A model generated the notes under the pieces. It did no database searches. It was given only the letters and a program-made list of their open reading frames with translations, and was not told where the DNA came from. A stretch of 64,000 bases of DNA, taken from NCBI RefSeq assembly GCF_040869035.1, contig NZ_CP162100.1:1116001-1180000 (forward strand), given 5' to 3'. This stretch comes from Vibrio sp. NTOU-M3 (lineage in GTDB: Bacteria; Pseudomonadota; Gammaproteobacteria; Enterobacterales; Vibrionaceae). Every line of letters begins with the position of its first letter. The stretch's first letter is position 1. Both the position numbers and the translations under genes were made by a program. Shown one piece after another: positions 47,083 through 57,091 of the stretch.

Positions 47083-47628
47083 ATGGCAAAGCTGTTTATC
47101 ATTTCGACCTGGTTTCAAGTTATTTGGTTTGCTGCTGTTGTCGGTGGGGAAAACTATCAATGGGTGACCATTGCTTGTGTAGTGGCAACTTATGCTATTA
47201 CATTGATGAAGCACTATATCCCTCTAGAAAAAGTTGTTTTATTGAGCTTACTCGGTATTGCTGTGGATTATGCCAATATTCAGTTCGAGTTGTTGCGATT
47301 TGAAATACTAGAATTTCCATTGTGGCTGCTCGCACTATGGTTTGCCTTTTTATGGTATGCCTATTATTTAATGCCATTTTTGACCCGATATCCTGTTTTT
47401 CCCGTATCACTATTAGGAGGGTTTGCAGGGATGGCAAGTTACTTTGCCGGTAATGGTTTAGGTGCAGTGACTTTCCCAAACTCTGTAAGCAGTACGGCAA
47501 TCATTTTGTTTGTTGAATGGTTTGTCATTATATTTGTGATATGTCGGGTTTATCGTTATGCAAATAGTGAAAAAATGGAAAACAAGCTTCTTTGCTCTAC
47601 TGATTGGGACAAACGTAGTAAGCGCTGA
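47083..47628 (+). CDS. DUF2878 membrane protein
   Basis: 181 residues from ATG 47083, chosen because AGGAGG precedes it. It is very hydrophobic with five or six membrane helices: N-terminal LFIISTWFQVIWFAAVVGG, then VTIACVVATYAITLM, and 'FPLWLLALWFAFLWYAYYLMPFL'. The pattern fits DUF2878, a family of no known function that travels with Cfa/DUF1365 clusters. Its last 70 bases overlap the next gene in another frame. Confidence 0.82.
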   Translation: MAKLFIISTWFQVIWFAAVVGGENYQWVTIACVVATYAITLMKHYIPLEKVVLLSLLGIAVDYANIQFELLRFEILEFPLWLLALWFAFLWYAYYLMPFLTRYPVFPVSLLGGFAGMASYFAGNGLGAVTFPNSVSSTAIILFVEWFVIIFVICRVYRYANSEKMENKLLCSTDWDKRSKR

Positions 47629-48118
47629 GGCCACTACAATAGGAAAATCGCCTGTTTGGCATGAATGGCAGGTGGTTGGGACGGCACAACTTACCGTCTT
47701 TATTTTTGACGTGTATTCTTCACAACTGCTATCTCCCAATGGAAAGTATGCAGCATCCGACGATATTTCTCCCCATCCTCTAGCGCTAGAAATACACTAT
47801 CAACGTAACATTTCAAGTCAGCAACTCATTGATGCCACCGAAGAACAATGGCGAGAGTTAGGTTATCAATCTAGTCAAATAATGCCTTGGGTAAAAACGG
47901 TGGAAGGTATATTCCCAAATATAGAGCAGGGGCAAAAGCTGACGTATGTGACTGATGGAAGAGTCGGGCAATTTTTTTACGCTAACGGTGAGGTCGATTT
48001 ATACCAAATTGGTCAGATTGAAGATGAGCAATTAAATGATGCTTTTCTCGCGATTTGGTTATCGCCTGAAACAGAATACCCAGAGCTACGAAAACAGTTG
48101 ATAGGAGAAAATCAATGA
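47558..48118 (+). CDS. Chalcone-isomerase-like exported protein
   Basis: A 186-residue protein with a signal peptide (KTSFFALLIGTNVVSAEA) and a mature part with the chalcone-isomerase-like pattern: 'VWHEWQVVGTAQLTVFIFDVYSSQLLSPNG' followed by LALEIHYQRNISSQQLIDATEEQW and 'IFPNIEQGQKLTYVTDGRVGQFFYANGE'. Bacterial members lack known isomerase activity and probably bind fatty acids in the periplasm. The start overlaps DUF2878 by about 70 bases; GTG 47567 would shorten the overlap slightly. Confidence 0.85.
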   Translation: MQIVKKWKTSFFALLIGTNVVSAEATTIGKSPVWHEWQVVGTAQLTVFIFDVYSSQLLSPNGKYAASDDISPHPLALEIHYQRNISSQQLIDATEEQWRELGYQSSQIMPWVKTVEGIFPNIEQGQKLTYVTDGRVGQFFYANGEVDLYQIGQIEDEQLNDAFLAIWLSPETEYPELRKQLIGENQ

Positions 48119-48642
48119 GTTGGAAAGCTATTCTCTTATTAATTTGCTCATTTTGGTTCTCGGGGTGCTCTACAGACTTAAACGACTATAGCGACAGCAA
48201 CCCCGCATTTAACTTATTTGAGTATTTTGATGGGAACACCAAAGCTTGGGGAATGGTTCAAGATTATAGCCAAAAGCAAACTCGCCGTTTTGAAGTTAAC
48301 ATCGTTGGTTCTGTTGAGGGAAAGACACTGACGTTGGTTGAGGATTTTGTATTCGATGATGGAGAAACAGATCAACGGATATGGGTAATCACACGATTAG
48401 AAGATGGTCGCTATCAAGGAAAGGCGGATGACATCATTGGTGTGGCGACAGGGACGGAAATAGGTAATGCCTTGCAATGGCAATATGACTTTCAGTTGGA
48501 CGTAAATGATTCAACCATCACGGTGTTTTTTGATGATTGGCTCTTTCGCCAAGATGACAAGCATGTGTTTAATCTAACGAAGATTAAGAAATTTGGTGTC
48601 GAAGTGGGAACCATCACGTTGTTCTTTCAGAAAATACATTGA
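48115..48642 (+). CDS. DUF3833 lipoprotein
   Basis: A 175-residue lipoprotein: the signal peptide ends in the lipobox WFSGC with Cys18 as the lipid anchor. The mature part is beta-rich with the DUF3833 landmarks FNLFEYFDGNTKAWGMVQD and 'DDWLFRQDDKHVFNLTKIKKFGVEVG'. Family function unknown; it occurs in the same Cfa clusters. ATG overlaps the upstream stop (ATGA). The last gene of the operon, followed by a terminator. Confidence 0.88.
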   Translation: MSWKAILLLICSFWFSGCSTDLNDYSDSNPAFNLFEYFDGNTKAWGMVQDYSQKQTRRFEVNIVGSVEGKTLTLVEDFVFDDGETDQRIWVITRLEDGRYQGKADDIIGVATGTEIGNALQWQYDFQLDVNDSTITVFFDDWLFRQDDKHVFNLTKIKKFGVEVGTITLFFQKIH

Positions 48643-48656
48643 GAACACACAGGAAA

Positions 48657-48690
48657 ATAAAAAGGTTGGTGCTTTCACACCAACCTTTCA
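48657..48690. terminator. Bidirectional terminator between the DUF3833 gene and purB
   Basis: AAAGGTTGGTG (48661-48671) and CACCAACCTTT (48678-48688) form an 11-bp stem, between convergent genes. Confidence 0.85.
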
Positions 48691-48714
48691 TATCGTTAAT
48701 GGATAACGAAGTAA

Positions 48715-50184
<1,470 letters not shown>

Positions 50185-50234
50185 CTAGTCAAAAAAATGA
50201 GCTCGCGATAAACGCGAGCTGCTTACTTGATATC

Positions 50235-50855
50235 TTACTGCATTCGAGCAAGAAGGATTTGTGCTTGCTCTACCATCTTCTTACGTCCGAAAATCAGGTG
50301 GCGACGTTTACCGCCAACTTGACGCCAAAGTACTGCGCTACGGATACCTGATAACAACAGTGCACGAACTTTGTGCTGGTTAGAGGTTTGTTGCAGAACA
50401 GATGGAGTACCAGTGACCTGAATTCTAGGGCCTATTGGGCTGATGACATCTAGGTATACACTGGCAACATTGCTGATCATGTTCTCGTCTAAGAGGTCAT
50501 AGTGTTCAAGCTGTCGCTCTAACATCTGAATTCGATCGCCAAGTTGTGACATCGCATCATTTCGCGCACTGAGTTTACGTTCGAGTGCCATCAGGCTAAT
50601 AATATAGCGTGTGATTTCACTGCCAGTCGGCGTGCTATCGATTCCTTTAACCAAACATTCCAGACCGAGTTTTAAATTGGCTTCATTCCCAAATACCGCA
50701 ACTGTGTTAGAAGGGTTGGTGCTGAGAATTGCATTGAGTGAAGCTTGAAACGCGTCAGAATCACAATAACCGTCTTTTGCTACTTGTTGCACTAATGCAA
50801 CGGCCTGACAAATACCAGCAAAGGCAATAGTTCGGTCATAAAGTGCGTTAGCCAC
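50235..50855 (-). CDS. hflD: HflD, lysogenization regulator homologue
   Basis: A 206-residue helical protein, the usual length. N-terminus [23 protein letters not shown] is the HflD signature; later '[19 protein letters not shown]' and '[27 protein letters not shown]' are also typical. In E. coli HflD is a peripheral membrane protein that aids CII degradation of phage lambda and lies between mnmA and purB, as here. Its job in a vibrio is not known. Start ATG 50855, 37 bases after mnmA. Confidence 0.95.
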   Translation of the reverse strand: MANALYDRTIAFAGICQAVALVQQVAKDGYCDSDAFQASLNAILSTNPSNTVAVFGNEANLKLGLECLVKGIDSTPTGSEITRYIISLMALERKLSARNDAMSQLGDRIQMLERQLEHYDLLDENMISNVASVYLDVISPIGPRIQVTGTPSVLQQTSNQHKVRALLLSGIRSAVLWRQVGGKRRHLIFGRKKMVEQAQILLARMQ

Positions 50856-50892
50856 GTAGTGATACTCCTAATAACGATGAACTTTAATTCAA

Positions 50893-52014
50893 TTAAATTC
50901 GTTCTTCGATGATGCCGCCACCGAGGCAAACTTCATCTTTGTAAAATACAGCTGACTGTCCCGGCGTTACCGCAACTTGTGGCTCATCAAAGATCACTTT
51001 GATGTTCTCATCATCAACAGGGATGATCGTACAAGGAATATCAGTCTGACGGTAGCGTGTTTTAACCGTGCATTTCATTGGTTCTTTAATGGCTTCACGG
51101 TTGACCCAATGTAGTTGTGATGCAACCAGCCCTTGGGACTTTAATAACGGATGATCAGCACCTTGAACGGCAATAAGCACGTTACGTTTCAGATCTTTAT
51201 CTGCGACATACCATGGTTCTTCGTTACCGCCACCGCCTTTTTGTCCACCTATGTGCAGGCCTTTTCGTTGACCTAACGTGTGGTACATCAATCCTTGGTG
51301 TTCGCCAATAACATTGCCTTCAGGTGTTTCGATTTTGCCCGGCTGAGCAGGCAAATAGCGAGATAAGAAGTCTGTAAATTTGCGCTCACCAATAAAACAA
51401 ATACCTGTTGAGTCTTTCTTCTTCGCAGTAATTAAACCTTGCTCTTCCGCGATGCGACGCACTTCTGGTTTCTCTAGCTCTCCAACAGGGAAGAGGCTAC
51501 GTGCAATTTGCTCGTGGCTTAGCGTATATAAGAAGTAGCTTTGATCTTTATTGCTATCAATACCACGCAGCATTTGTGGTTTTTCATCCTGCTCTGGGAA
51601 TGAACGACGCACATAGTGACCCATAGCAATATAATCGGCATCTAGCACTTCGTCTGCAAACTCAAGAAATGCTTTAAACTTGATTTCTTTGTTACAAAGA
51701 ATGTCTGGGTTGGGTGTTCTGCCTGCTTTATATTCAGCTAGGAAGTATTCAAATACGTTGTCCCAGTATTCCGCAGCAAAATTTATTGTGTGCAAATGAA
51801 TACCAAGTTTGTCGCAAACCGCTTGTGCATCAGCAAGATCTTCAGCAGCTGTACAGTATTCTTCGTTATCATCTTCTTCCCAGTTCTTCATAAACAAGCC
51901 TTCAACTTGATAGCCTTGTTGTTTAAGAAGATAAGCGGAAACGGATGAGTCTACGCCACCAGACATACCTACAATAACTTTCTTTTGACTGTTGTCAGAA
52001 CGGTTTTCGGACAT
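50893..52014 (-). CDS. mnmA: tRNA-specific 2-thiouridylase MnmA
   Basis: Adds sulfur to the wobble uridine of Lys, Glu and Gln tRNAs, ATP-dependent. 373 residues. PP-loop SGGVDSS at 18-24; the catalytic cysteines are C107 ([11 protein letters not shown]) and C206 (GICFIGE), which form a transient disulfide and hold the persulfide. C-terminal beta-barrel follows from about 300. First gene of mnmA-hflD; no promoter is assigned in the 190 bases upstream. Confidence 0.96.
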   Translation of the reverse strand: MSENRSDNSQKKVIVGMSGGVDSSVSAYLLKQQGYQVEGLFMKNWEEDDNEEYCTAAEDLADAQAVCDKLGIHLHTINFAAEYWDNVFEYFLAEYKAGRTPNPDILCNKEIKFKAFLEFADEVLDADYIAMGHYVRRSFPEQDEKPQMLRGIDSNKDQSYFLYTLSHEQIARSLFPVGELEKPEVRRIAEEQGLITAKKKDSTGICFIGERKFTDFLSRYLPAQPGKIETPEGNVIGEHQGLMYHTLGQRKGLHIGGQKGGGGNEEPWYVADKDLKRNVLIAVQGADHPLLKSQGLVASQLHWVNREAIKEPMKCTVKTRYRQTDIPCTIIPVDDENIKVIFDEPQVAVTPGQSAVFYKDEVCLGGGIIEERI

Positions 52015-52208
52015 TACAAAACACCACTTGATTTAACTGGGGGCAGATTCTATCAGAAAGAGTTGATTGGTGACAGATCCGAGACCGAAATCACAATTTT
52101 CTTTGATTAAAAAATAACGGCTTAGAGCCAGTGTTTGCAAGGGAGTCTAGCATCTTGATAGGACTCAGGTATAACATTGGGGACAATTGTAAATATCGAG
52201 AACATGAG

Positions 52209-52478
52209 ATGACAGAAGAAACACAACTGATCCAAGAAAATGAATTGATACAAGTGATCGAAAATCAGCTTGAGGATAGCAACCCAATTAAAGTTAAAGA
52301 GACCTTAATGCGTTTAATGATGACTGGAACCTCGCGTGAAGATGCTATTGCGATGATGGCGTGTGCTGTTTCAATCGAGATATTTGATGTCATGAAGAAT
52401 GATGGAGAGTTTAATCTTAAGCGATACACTGAGCATCTAGATATGCTGCCGGATTTAAGTTTTATGGAGGGTGAATAA
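52209..52478 (+). CDS. Small helical protein of unknown function
   Basis: 89 residues from ATG 52209 (MTEETQLIQENELIQ); a longer frame from 52131 has no better signal. Acidic and helical, with two halves: a Glu/Gln-rich N-terminal helix, then 'NPIKVKETLMRLMMTGTSREDAIAMMACAVSIEIFDVMKNDG', an NP...L...G...EDA pattern that recurs in small helical proteins of Fe-S/SEC-C-associated or DUF-type families. I cannot name the family. It lies alone between mnmA (divergent) and gsk; the gsk PurR site follows its stop. Likely real because its reading frame and codon use look like the neighbours'. Confidence 0.6.
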   Translation: MTEETQLIQENELIQVIENQLEDSNPIKVKETLMRLMMTGTSREDAIAMMACAVSIEIFDVMKNDGEFNLKRYTEHLDMLPDLSFMEGE

Positions 52479-52488
52479 AAATATCCCT

Positions 52489-52504
52489 TAGCAAACGTTT
52501 GCTA
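52489..52504. promoter_or_regulatory. PurR-type operator in the gsk promoter
   Basis: TAGCAAACGTTTGCTA is a perfect 16-bp palindrome with the PurR core. It overlaps by two bases TATAAT (52503-52508), the evident -10 of gsk, so a bound repressor would block RNA polymerase. Confidence 0.8.
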
Positions 52505-52582
52505 TAATTCTCTATTATTGCCGCGCCTGTTTGTGCGCGGTAGAATCCGGCATCCTTTCATCCCTTACTCAGAATCATTGTT

Positions 52583-53887
52583 ATGAAATTTCCTGGCCAA
52601 CGTAAATCGAAGCACTACTTTCCGGTTCACGCTCGCGACCCATTAGTCAGTCAGTCGCAAGAAAGCAAAAAAATGTCTCGTACTCATATTATCGGTATTG
52701 ACCAAACTTTGGTGGATATTGAAGCAAAAGTGAGTTCAGAGCTTATCGAAAAATACAATTTGAGTAAGGGACACTCTTTAGTTATTGATGATGCGACTGC
52801 AGAAGCTTTGTATAACGAGCTAAAAGATCAGCAACTCATTACCAACGAGTATGCAGGCGGTACAATAGGAAATACCCTTCATAATTATTCTGTATTAGCA
52901 GATGATCGTTCTACTTTGTTAGGTGTTATGAGCCAAGATATTAAGATTGGCAGCTATGGTTATCGTTATTTATGCAACACATCTAGCCGAATGGATTTAA
53001 ATTACCTCCAAGGGGTGGAAGGTGCTATTGGTCGTTGTTTTGCGTTAATAACTGAAGATGGTGAGCGAACGTTTGCGATTAGTGAAGGGCAAATGAACCA
53101 ACTTCATGCGGATAATATTCCAGAGAAAATTTTTAAAACTGCATCAGCTTTAGTTTTAACGGCTTATTTGGTTCGTTGTAAAGAGGGCGATCCAATGCCT
53201 GAAGCGACAATGCGAGCAATTGAATATGCTAAAAAACATGATGTTCCAGTTGTTCTAACCCTAGGTACAAAATTTGTTATTCAGGACGACCCGGAGTTTT
53301 GGCGTGAATTTTTGCGAGATCATGTCACTGTTGTTGCCATGAATGAAGATGAAGCAGAAGCATTAACTGGAGAGTCTGACCCTCTTGCTGCGTCAGATAA
53401 AGCACTAGACTGGGTTGATCTGGTCCTATGTACTGCTGGTCCAGTTGGTTTATTTATGGCGGGTTATACAGAAGATTCAGCAAAACGTGAAACATCGCTG
53501 CCATTATTGCCAGGGTGTATCGCTGAATTTAACCGTTATGAATTCAGCCGACCTGCATCAAAAGCAAGTTGTGAAACGCCTATTAAGATCTATTCGCATA
53601 TTTCTCCTTATATGGGTGGCCCAGAAAAGATAAAAAATACAAATGGAGCAGGGGATGCGGCATTATCCGCACTGTTGCATGATATGGCTGCAAATAAATA
53701 TCATAAAGAGAACGTTCCCAATTCAAGTAAACATACATACTCATTTCTAACTTATTCATCATTTTCACAAGTTTGTAAATATTCAAACCGTGCTAGCTAT
53801 GAAGTGTTAGTTCAGCATTCGCCAAGATTATCGCGTGGTCTGCCAGAACGTGAAGATAGTCTCGAAGAGGCATATTGGGAAAGATAA
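52583..53887 (+). CDS. gsk: Inosine-guanosine kinase
   Basis: PfkB-family nucleoside kinase that salvages inosine and guanosine to IMP and GMP. 434 residues, the Gsk length. N-terminus MKFPGQRKSKHYFPVHARDPL is nearly identical to E. coli Gsk. The ATP/catalytic PfkB signature 'TNGAGDAALSALLHD' is near 350-365, and 'AGGTIGNTLHNYSVLADDRS' near 90 is the nucleoside site. PurR operator overlaps the promoter, matching a role in purine balance. Convergent with hns. Confidence 0.97.
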   Translation: MKFPGQRKSKHYFPVHARDPLVSQSQESKKMSRTHIIGIDQTLVDIEAKVSSELIEKYNLSKGHSLVIDDATAEALYNELKDQQLITNEYAGGTIGNTLHNYSVLADDRSTLLGVMSQDIKIGSYGYRYLCNTSSRMDLNYLQGVEGAIGRCFALITEDGERTFAISEGQMNQLHADNIPEKIFKTASALVLTAYLVRCKEGDPMPEATMRAIEYAKKHDVPVVLTLGTKFVIQDDPEFWREFLRDHVTVVAMNEDEAEALTGESDPLAASDKALDWVDLVLCTAGPVGLFMAGYTEDSAKRETSLPLLPGCIAEFNRYEFSRPASKASCETPIKIYSHISPYMGGPEKIKNTNGAGDAALSALLHDMAANKYHKENVPNSSKHTYSFLTYSSFSQVCKYSNRASYEVLVQHSPRLSRGLPEREDSLEEAYWER

Positions 53888-53920
53888 AAATAAAACCCGC
53901 CGAAAGGCGGGTTTTATTTT
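53887..53920. terminator. Bidirectional terminator between gsk and hns
   Basis: AAAATAAAACCCGCC-GAAA-GGCGGGTTTTATTTT is a perfect 15-bp stem with a GAAA tetraloop. Confidence 0.93.
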
Positions 53921-53951
53921 ATAACTGGTTTAGCGCAGGGACTAATTCTTA

Positions 53952-54365
53952 TTAGATGAGGAAATCATCTAGAGATTTGCCAGCGTCTAATTGCTCTTGG
54001 ATTGCTGAAGGCGTACGGCCTTGACCTGTCCAAGTTTTCTCTTCGCCATTAGTATCAGTGTATTTGTACTTAGCTGGACGAGGAGCGCGTTTTGACTTAG
54101 CTTTACCTTTTGCTTTGTTTTCACCAGAAAGAGCAGAAATTAAAGCTTCAACATCAATACCGTCACTTGTAATTTGTTCTGCAATAGCTGCTAATTTAGC
54201 TTCTTGTGCTTCACGTTCCGCACGTTCTTCTTCATAAGCATCTTTGCGTTCTTGAACAACAGTAGTTAATTTGTCCAATGCTTCTTCTAATTGCTCTAAG
54301 GTCAGTTCACGAGCAAAAGCGCGCAAGCTGCGAATATTCAATAATGTTTTGGTTAATTCCGACAT
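53952..54365 (-). CDS. hns: H-NS, nucleoid-structuring silencer
   Basis: A 137-residue H-NS. N-terminal coiled-coil oligomerisation domain (residues 1-60, LEQLEEALDKLTTVVQERK) and C-terminal DNA-binding domain with the TWTGQGRTPSAI hook (about 110-121) that inserts into AT-rich minor grooves. I start at ATG 54365, six bases after AGGA; the ATG at 54371 is too close to that site. H-NS would silence AT-rich acquired DNA. The DNA upstream is extremely AT-rich, suggesting autoregulation. Confidence 0.96.
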   Translation of the reverse strand: MSELTKTLLNIRSLRAFARELTLEQLEEALDKLTTVVQERKDAYEEERAEREAQEAKLAAIAEQITSDGIDVEALISALSGENKAKGKAKSKRAPRPAKYKYTDTNGEEKTWTGQGRTPSAIQEQLDAGKSLDDFLI

Positions 54366-54830
54366 GTTCATTCCTATAAAATAAAATGGAGTCGATAGCT
54401 AAATAGTAAACCTGAGTTACAATTAATACAATATTATATTAGCTATTTTATTCAAATATTACTTACAAATCTGATGAAAAATAAGAACTGTGTCGTCATT
54501 TAATTTATTCTTTAGCTTTTATTAATAAGTATTGATTTCTGTATTAGATATAGAAAAGTCAATATTCATTTAGAATGAATGTATCATTTGTTTCATATTG
54601 TATATTGCTTTCCATCAATAATAATTAAAGATAGACGAAGTTTTATAACATTGATTGCATAGTTAAACTAACCTAAACAATCATTGTCATATTGTGAACT
54701 TCCGCATGTAAATAAAAATCGAAATGTTGTATTGCATTGGTGTTTCAAACAAGTACAATGGCGAACACCTAATGCTCTTTTGTGGTTAAATTGTTGTTAA
54801 AATGACTTTTCAATAGTTTAAAATAATAAG
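54366..54830. promoter_or_regulatory. Very AT-rich region upstream of hns and the lysine riboswitch
   Basis: 465 bases of A/T-rich sequence with no gene. It should hold the hns promoter on the minus strand and the promoter of the riboswitch transcript on the plus strand, but no hexamer pair stands out. Its composition would suit H-NS binding. Confidence 0.4.
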
Positions 54831-55006
54831 AGCGGTAGAGGTGCGAATTGAATGAGTAACATTTGCTAGGGTGATGCCAGTGAACAAATGTGAAGGGTCA
54901 ATTCGCCGAAGTAAATAGGTAAATCAAAACCGTTTGCTGGGGTTGTTTTCGAAAGGAGCAACACTGCCATAGTCTATAATTTGTAAAACTATGGAGCGCT
55001 ACTGTA
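54831..55006 (+). ncRNA. Lysine riboswitch
   Basis: The aptamer landmarks appear in order: GGTAGAGGTGCG at 54834-54845, a long P2 arm with GAAGGGTCAATTCGCCGAAG (54892-54911), a GCTGGGG loop near 54935, ACTGCCA at 54963-54969, and the closing GGAGCGCTACTG at 54993-55004. P1 pairs GCGGTAG with CTACTGT (G-T pairs included). The expression platform is probably the hairpin-forming GGGTGAAGTG/CACTTCCC just downstream; it has no U-run, so control may be at translation. Confidence 0.9.
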
Positions 55007-55124
55007 GGGTTGGGTGAAGTGTCCACTTCCCTGTCGCTAAGTTCAACATTAATTGTTTGGAAATGAGTTCCATCAATTAGTCTGCAGTAGATCTCTAACC
55101 ATTTATTACTGGTTTTTGAAGATC

Positions 55125-56723
55125 ATGAATTTAATTGATTTTGCATCATCCCCTTACTCGCTTTTGCCACCGTTAGTGGCACTTAGTCTCGCAATCATTA
55201 CTCGTCGAGTTTTACTTTCACTTGGTGTGGGTATTACGCTAGGAGCCGTTCTCCTTAATGATTATTCATTTACTCATTCTCTAAGTTATATTAGTTCGAC
55301 CGTATCAAGTGTATTTGTTGAAGATGGCGGATTGAATACTTGGAATATGAGTATCGTCGGCTTTTTGCTATTACTTGGTATGATGACCGCATTGCTTACG
55401 TTGTCTGGCGGTACTCGTGCATTTGCTGAGTGGGCTCAGTCGCGCGTTAAAAGTAAACGTGGCTCTAAACTTCTTGCTGCCTTTTTAGGCGTATTCATTT
55501 TCGTCGACGATTACTTTAACAGCTTGGCTGTTGGTGCTATTTCTCGCCCTGTCACTGACCGTTTTTACGTTTCTCGTGCCAAACTTGCATATATCCTTGA
55601 TTCAACTGCCGCACCTATGTGTGTTGTGATGCCAGCTTCAAGCTGGGGGGCATACATCATGACGATTATTGGTGGCATCCTAGTTTCACACGGTATCACT
55701 GAATACTCTGCACTAGGTGCATATTTACGTTTGGTGCCAATGAATTTCTACGCTATTTTCGCTTTGTTGATGGTGTTCGCCGTTGCATGGTTCAGCCTTG
55801 ATGTCGGTAAAATGCGAGAGCATGAAATCTCTGCTTCTCAAGGTCGAGGTTTTGATCACGACTTAGAGAATGATACTCAAGAAGCGCACGATCTAAATGA
55901 AGAATTAGATATCGTGGAAAGTGAAAAGGGCAAAGTTTCCGATTTAGTTTTACCAATTGTATTCTTAATTGCAGCTACCGTTGCTTCGATGATGTACACC
56001 GGTGGACAAGCATTGGCGGCTGATGGTATCGCCTTTAATATGCTAGGTGCATTTGAAAATACAGATGTTGGTACTTCGTTGATTTATGGCGGTTTGGTTG
56101 GATTATTTGTTGCTTTATTTACAGTAGTCAAACAAGGGTTACCTGCAAAAGATATTTCACGCACGTTATGGATTGGTGCGAAGTCTATGTTCGGCGCGAT
56201 TTTGATTCTGATTTTTGCTTGGACAATTGGCTCAGTAATTGGAGACATGAATACAGGTAAATACCTGTCGACCTTAGCGCAAGGTAACATCAATCCACAT
56301 TGGTTGCCTGTCATTCTATTCCTACTTTCTGGATTAATGGCGTTTTCGACGGGTACGTCTTGGGGAACATTTGGCATTATGTTGCCAATCGCTGGTGATA
56401 TGGCTGGTGCTACAGATCTTGCGTTAATGCTTCCTATGTTAAGTGCGGTACTTGCAGGTTCGGTATTTGGTGATCATTGTTCGCCAATTTCGGATACAAC
56501 TATTTTGTCGTCAACGGGTGCTCGTTGTAACCATATCGACCACGTGGCGACTCAGCTACCCTATGCACTTTCTGTCGCATTAGTATCGTGTATCGGGTTT
56601 ATTGTTTTAGGAATGACAGCTTCTGTTGGTCTTGCTTTTGCTGCTGCTTCTTTAACATTTATTGCTGTATGTGTCGTACTTTCTATGCTTTCTAAGTCTA
56701 AAATTGAAAGTGCTCATATATAG
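55125..56723 (+). CDS. NhaC-family transporter, probable lysine transporter (LysW type)
   Basis: A 532-residue membrane protein of the NhaC/Na+:H+ antiporter superfamily with about 12 helices. The motif 'IFVDDYFNSLAVGAISRPVTDRF' and 'FSTGTSWGTFGIMLPIAGDMA...' with 'FGDHCSPISDTTILSSTGA' are family signatures. A charged cytoplasmic stretch (HDLENDTQEAHDLNEELDIVESEKGK) separates two halves. The upstream lysine riboswitch makes lysine the likely substrate; this pairing is known in vibrios. I start at ATG 55125 (MNLIDFASSPY), since the longer TTG frame runs into the riboswitch's downstream leader. Confidence 0.88.
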   Translation: MNLIDFASSPYSLLPPLVALSLAIITRRVLLSLGVGITLGAVLLNDYSFTHSLSYISSTVSSVFVEDGGLNTWNMSIVGFLLLLGMMTALLTLSGGTRAFAEWAQSRVKSKRGSKLLAAFLGVFIFVDDYFNSLAVGAISRPVTDRFYVSRAKLAYILDSTAAPMCVVMPASSWGAYIMTIIGGILVSHGITEYSALGAYLRLVPMNFYAIFALLMVFAVAWFSLDVGKMREHEISASQGRGFDHDLENDTQEAHDLNEELDIVESEKGKVSDLVLPIVFLIAATVASMMYTGGQALAADGIAFNMLGAFENTDVGTSLIYGGLVGLFVALFTVVKQGLPAKDISRTLWIGAKSMFGAILILIFAWTIGSVIGDMNTGKYLSTLAQGNINPHWLPVILFLLSGLMAFSTGTSWGTFGIMLPIAGDMAGATDLALMLPMLSAVLAGSVFGDHCSPISDTTILSSTGARCNHIDHVATQLPYALSVALVSCIGFIVLGMTASVGLAFAAASLTFIAVCVVLSMLSKSKIESAHI

Positions 56724-56744
56724 TAACGTATTGAAATTATGAAT

Positions 56745-56779
56745 AATAAGAAGGGAGGCGTGATCCTCCCTTCTTATTT
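56745..56779 (+). terminator. Terminator after the NhaC-family gene
   Basis: AATAAGAAGGGAGG (56745-56758) pairs with CCTCCCTTCTTATT (56765-56778), a perfect 14-bp stem with a six-base loop. Confidence 0.88.
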
Positions 56780-56884
56780 GTATTATACAAATTGAGTTTT
56801 TTTAAAATTAATGGTTGAAAAAAGTTAACAGCTTAGTTAGTGTGGATGTTAACGAAACAAACCAAGTATTGAAGCTTAATATAT

Positions 56885-56932
56885 ATGCGCAATTTTGTAA
56901 TGAATATTCATCATCACCATCACCCATCCTAG
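56885..56932 (+). CDS. hisL: His operon leader peptide
   Basis: A 15-codon ORF encoding MRNFVMNIHHHHHPS, with five consecutive histidine codons (56909-56923) and stop TAG 56930-56932. It lies 160 bases upstream of hisG and is followed by competing hairpins and an attenuator. Ribosome stalling on the His codons would lift termination. E. coli HisL has seven His. Too short for a gene finder, but the position and composition are unmistakable. Confidence 0.92.
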   Translation: MRNFVMNIHHHHHPS

Positions 56933-57005
56933 TCTTTCGGGAGATGTGCGCATATCCGGGAGACAGGAAACTCCCGGAGGCTAAATCGCTAGATTCAGAT
57001 TCAGA

Positions 57006-57040
57006 CCCTCGGGAGACCAAAGATCTCTTGAGGGTTTTTT
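57006..57040 (+). terminator. His operon attenuator terminator
   Basis: CCCTCGGGAGA (57006-57016) pairs with TCTCTTGAGGG (57024-57034), two G-T pairs, then six T. Upstream CCGGGAG...CTCCCGG makes a further pause/antiterminator hairpin. Confidence 0.9.
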
Positions 57041-57091
57041 AGTTTTAGTCATTAGAAAGTTTATAAATTTAAATTGCACAAGGAATTCGCA

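Noticed and set aside
56815..57042. 75-codon frame over the his leader
   Set aside because: It is out of frame with hisL, runs through the attenuator and has no ribosome site; hisL explains the region.
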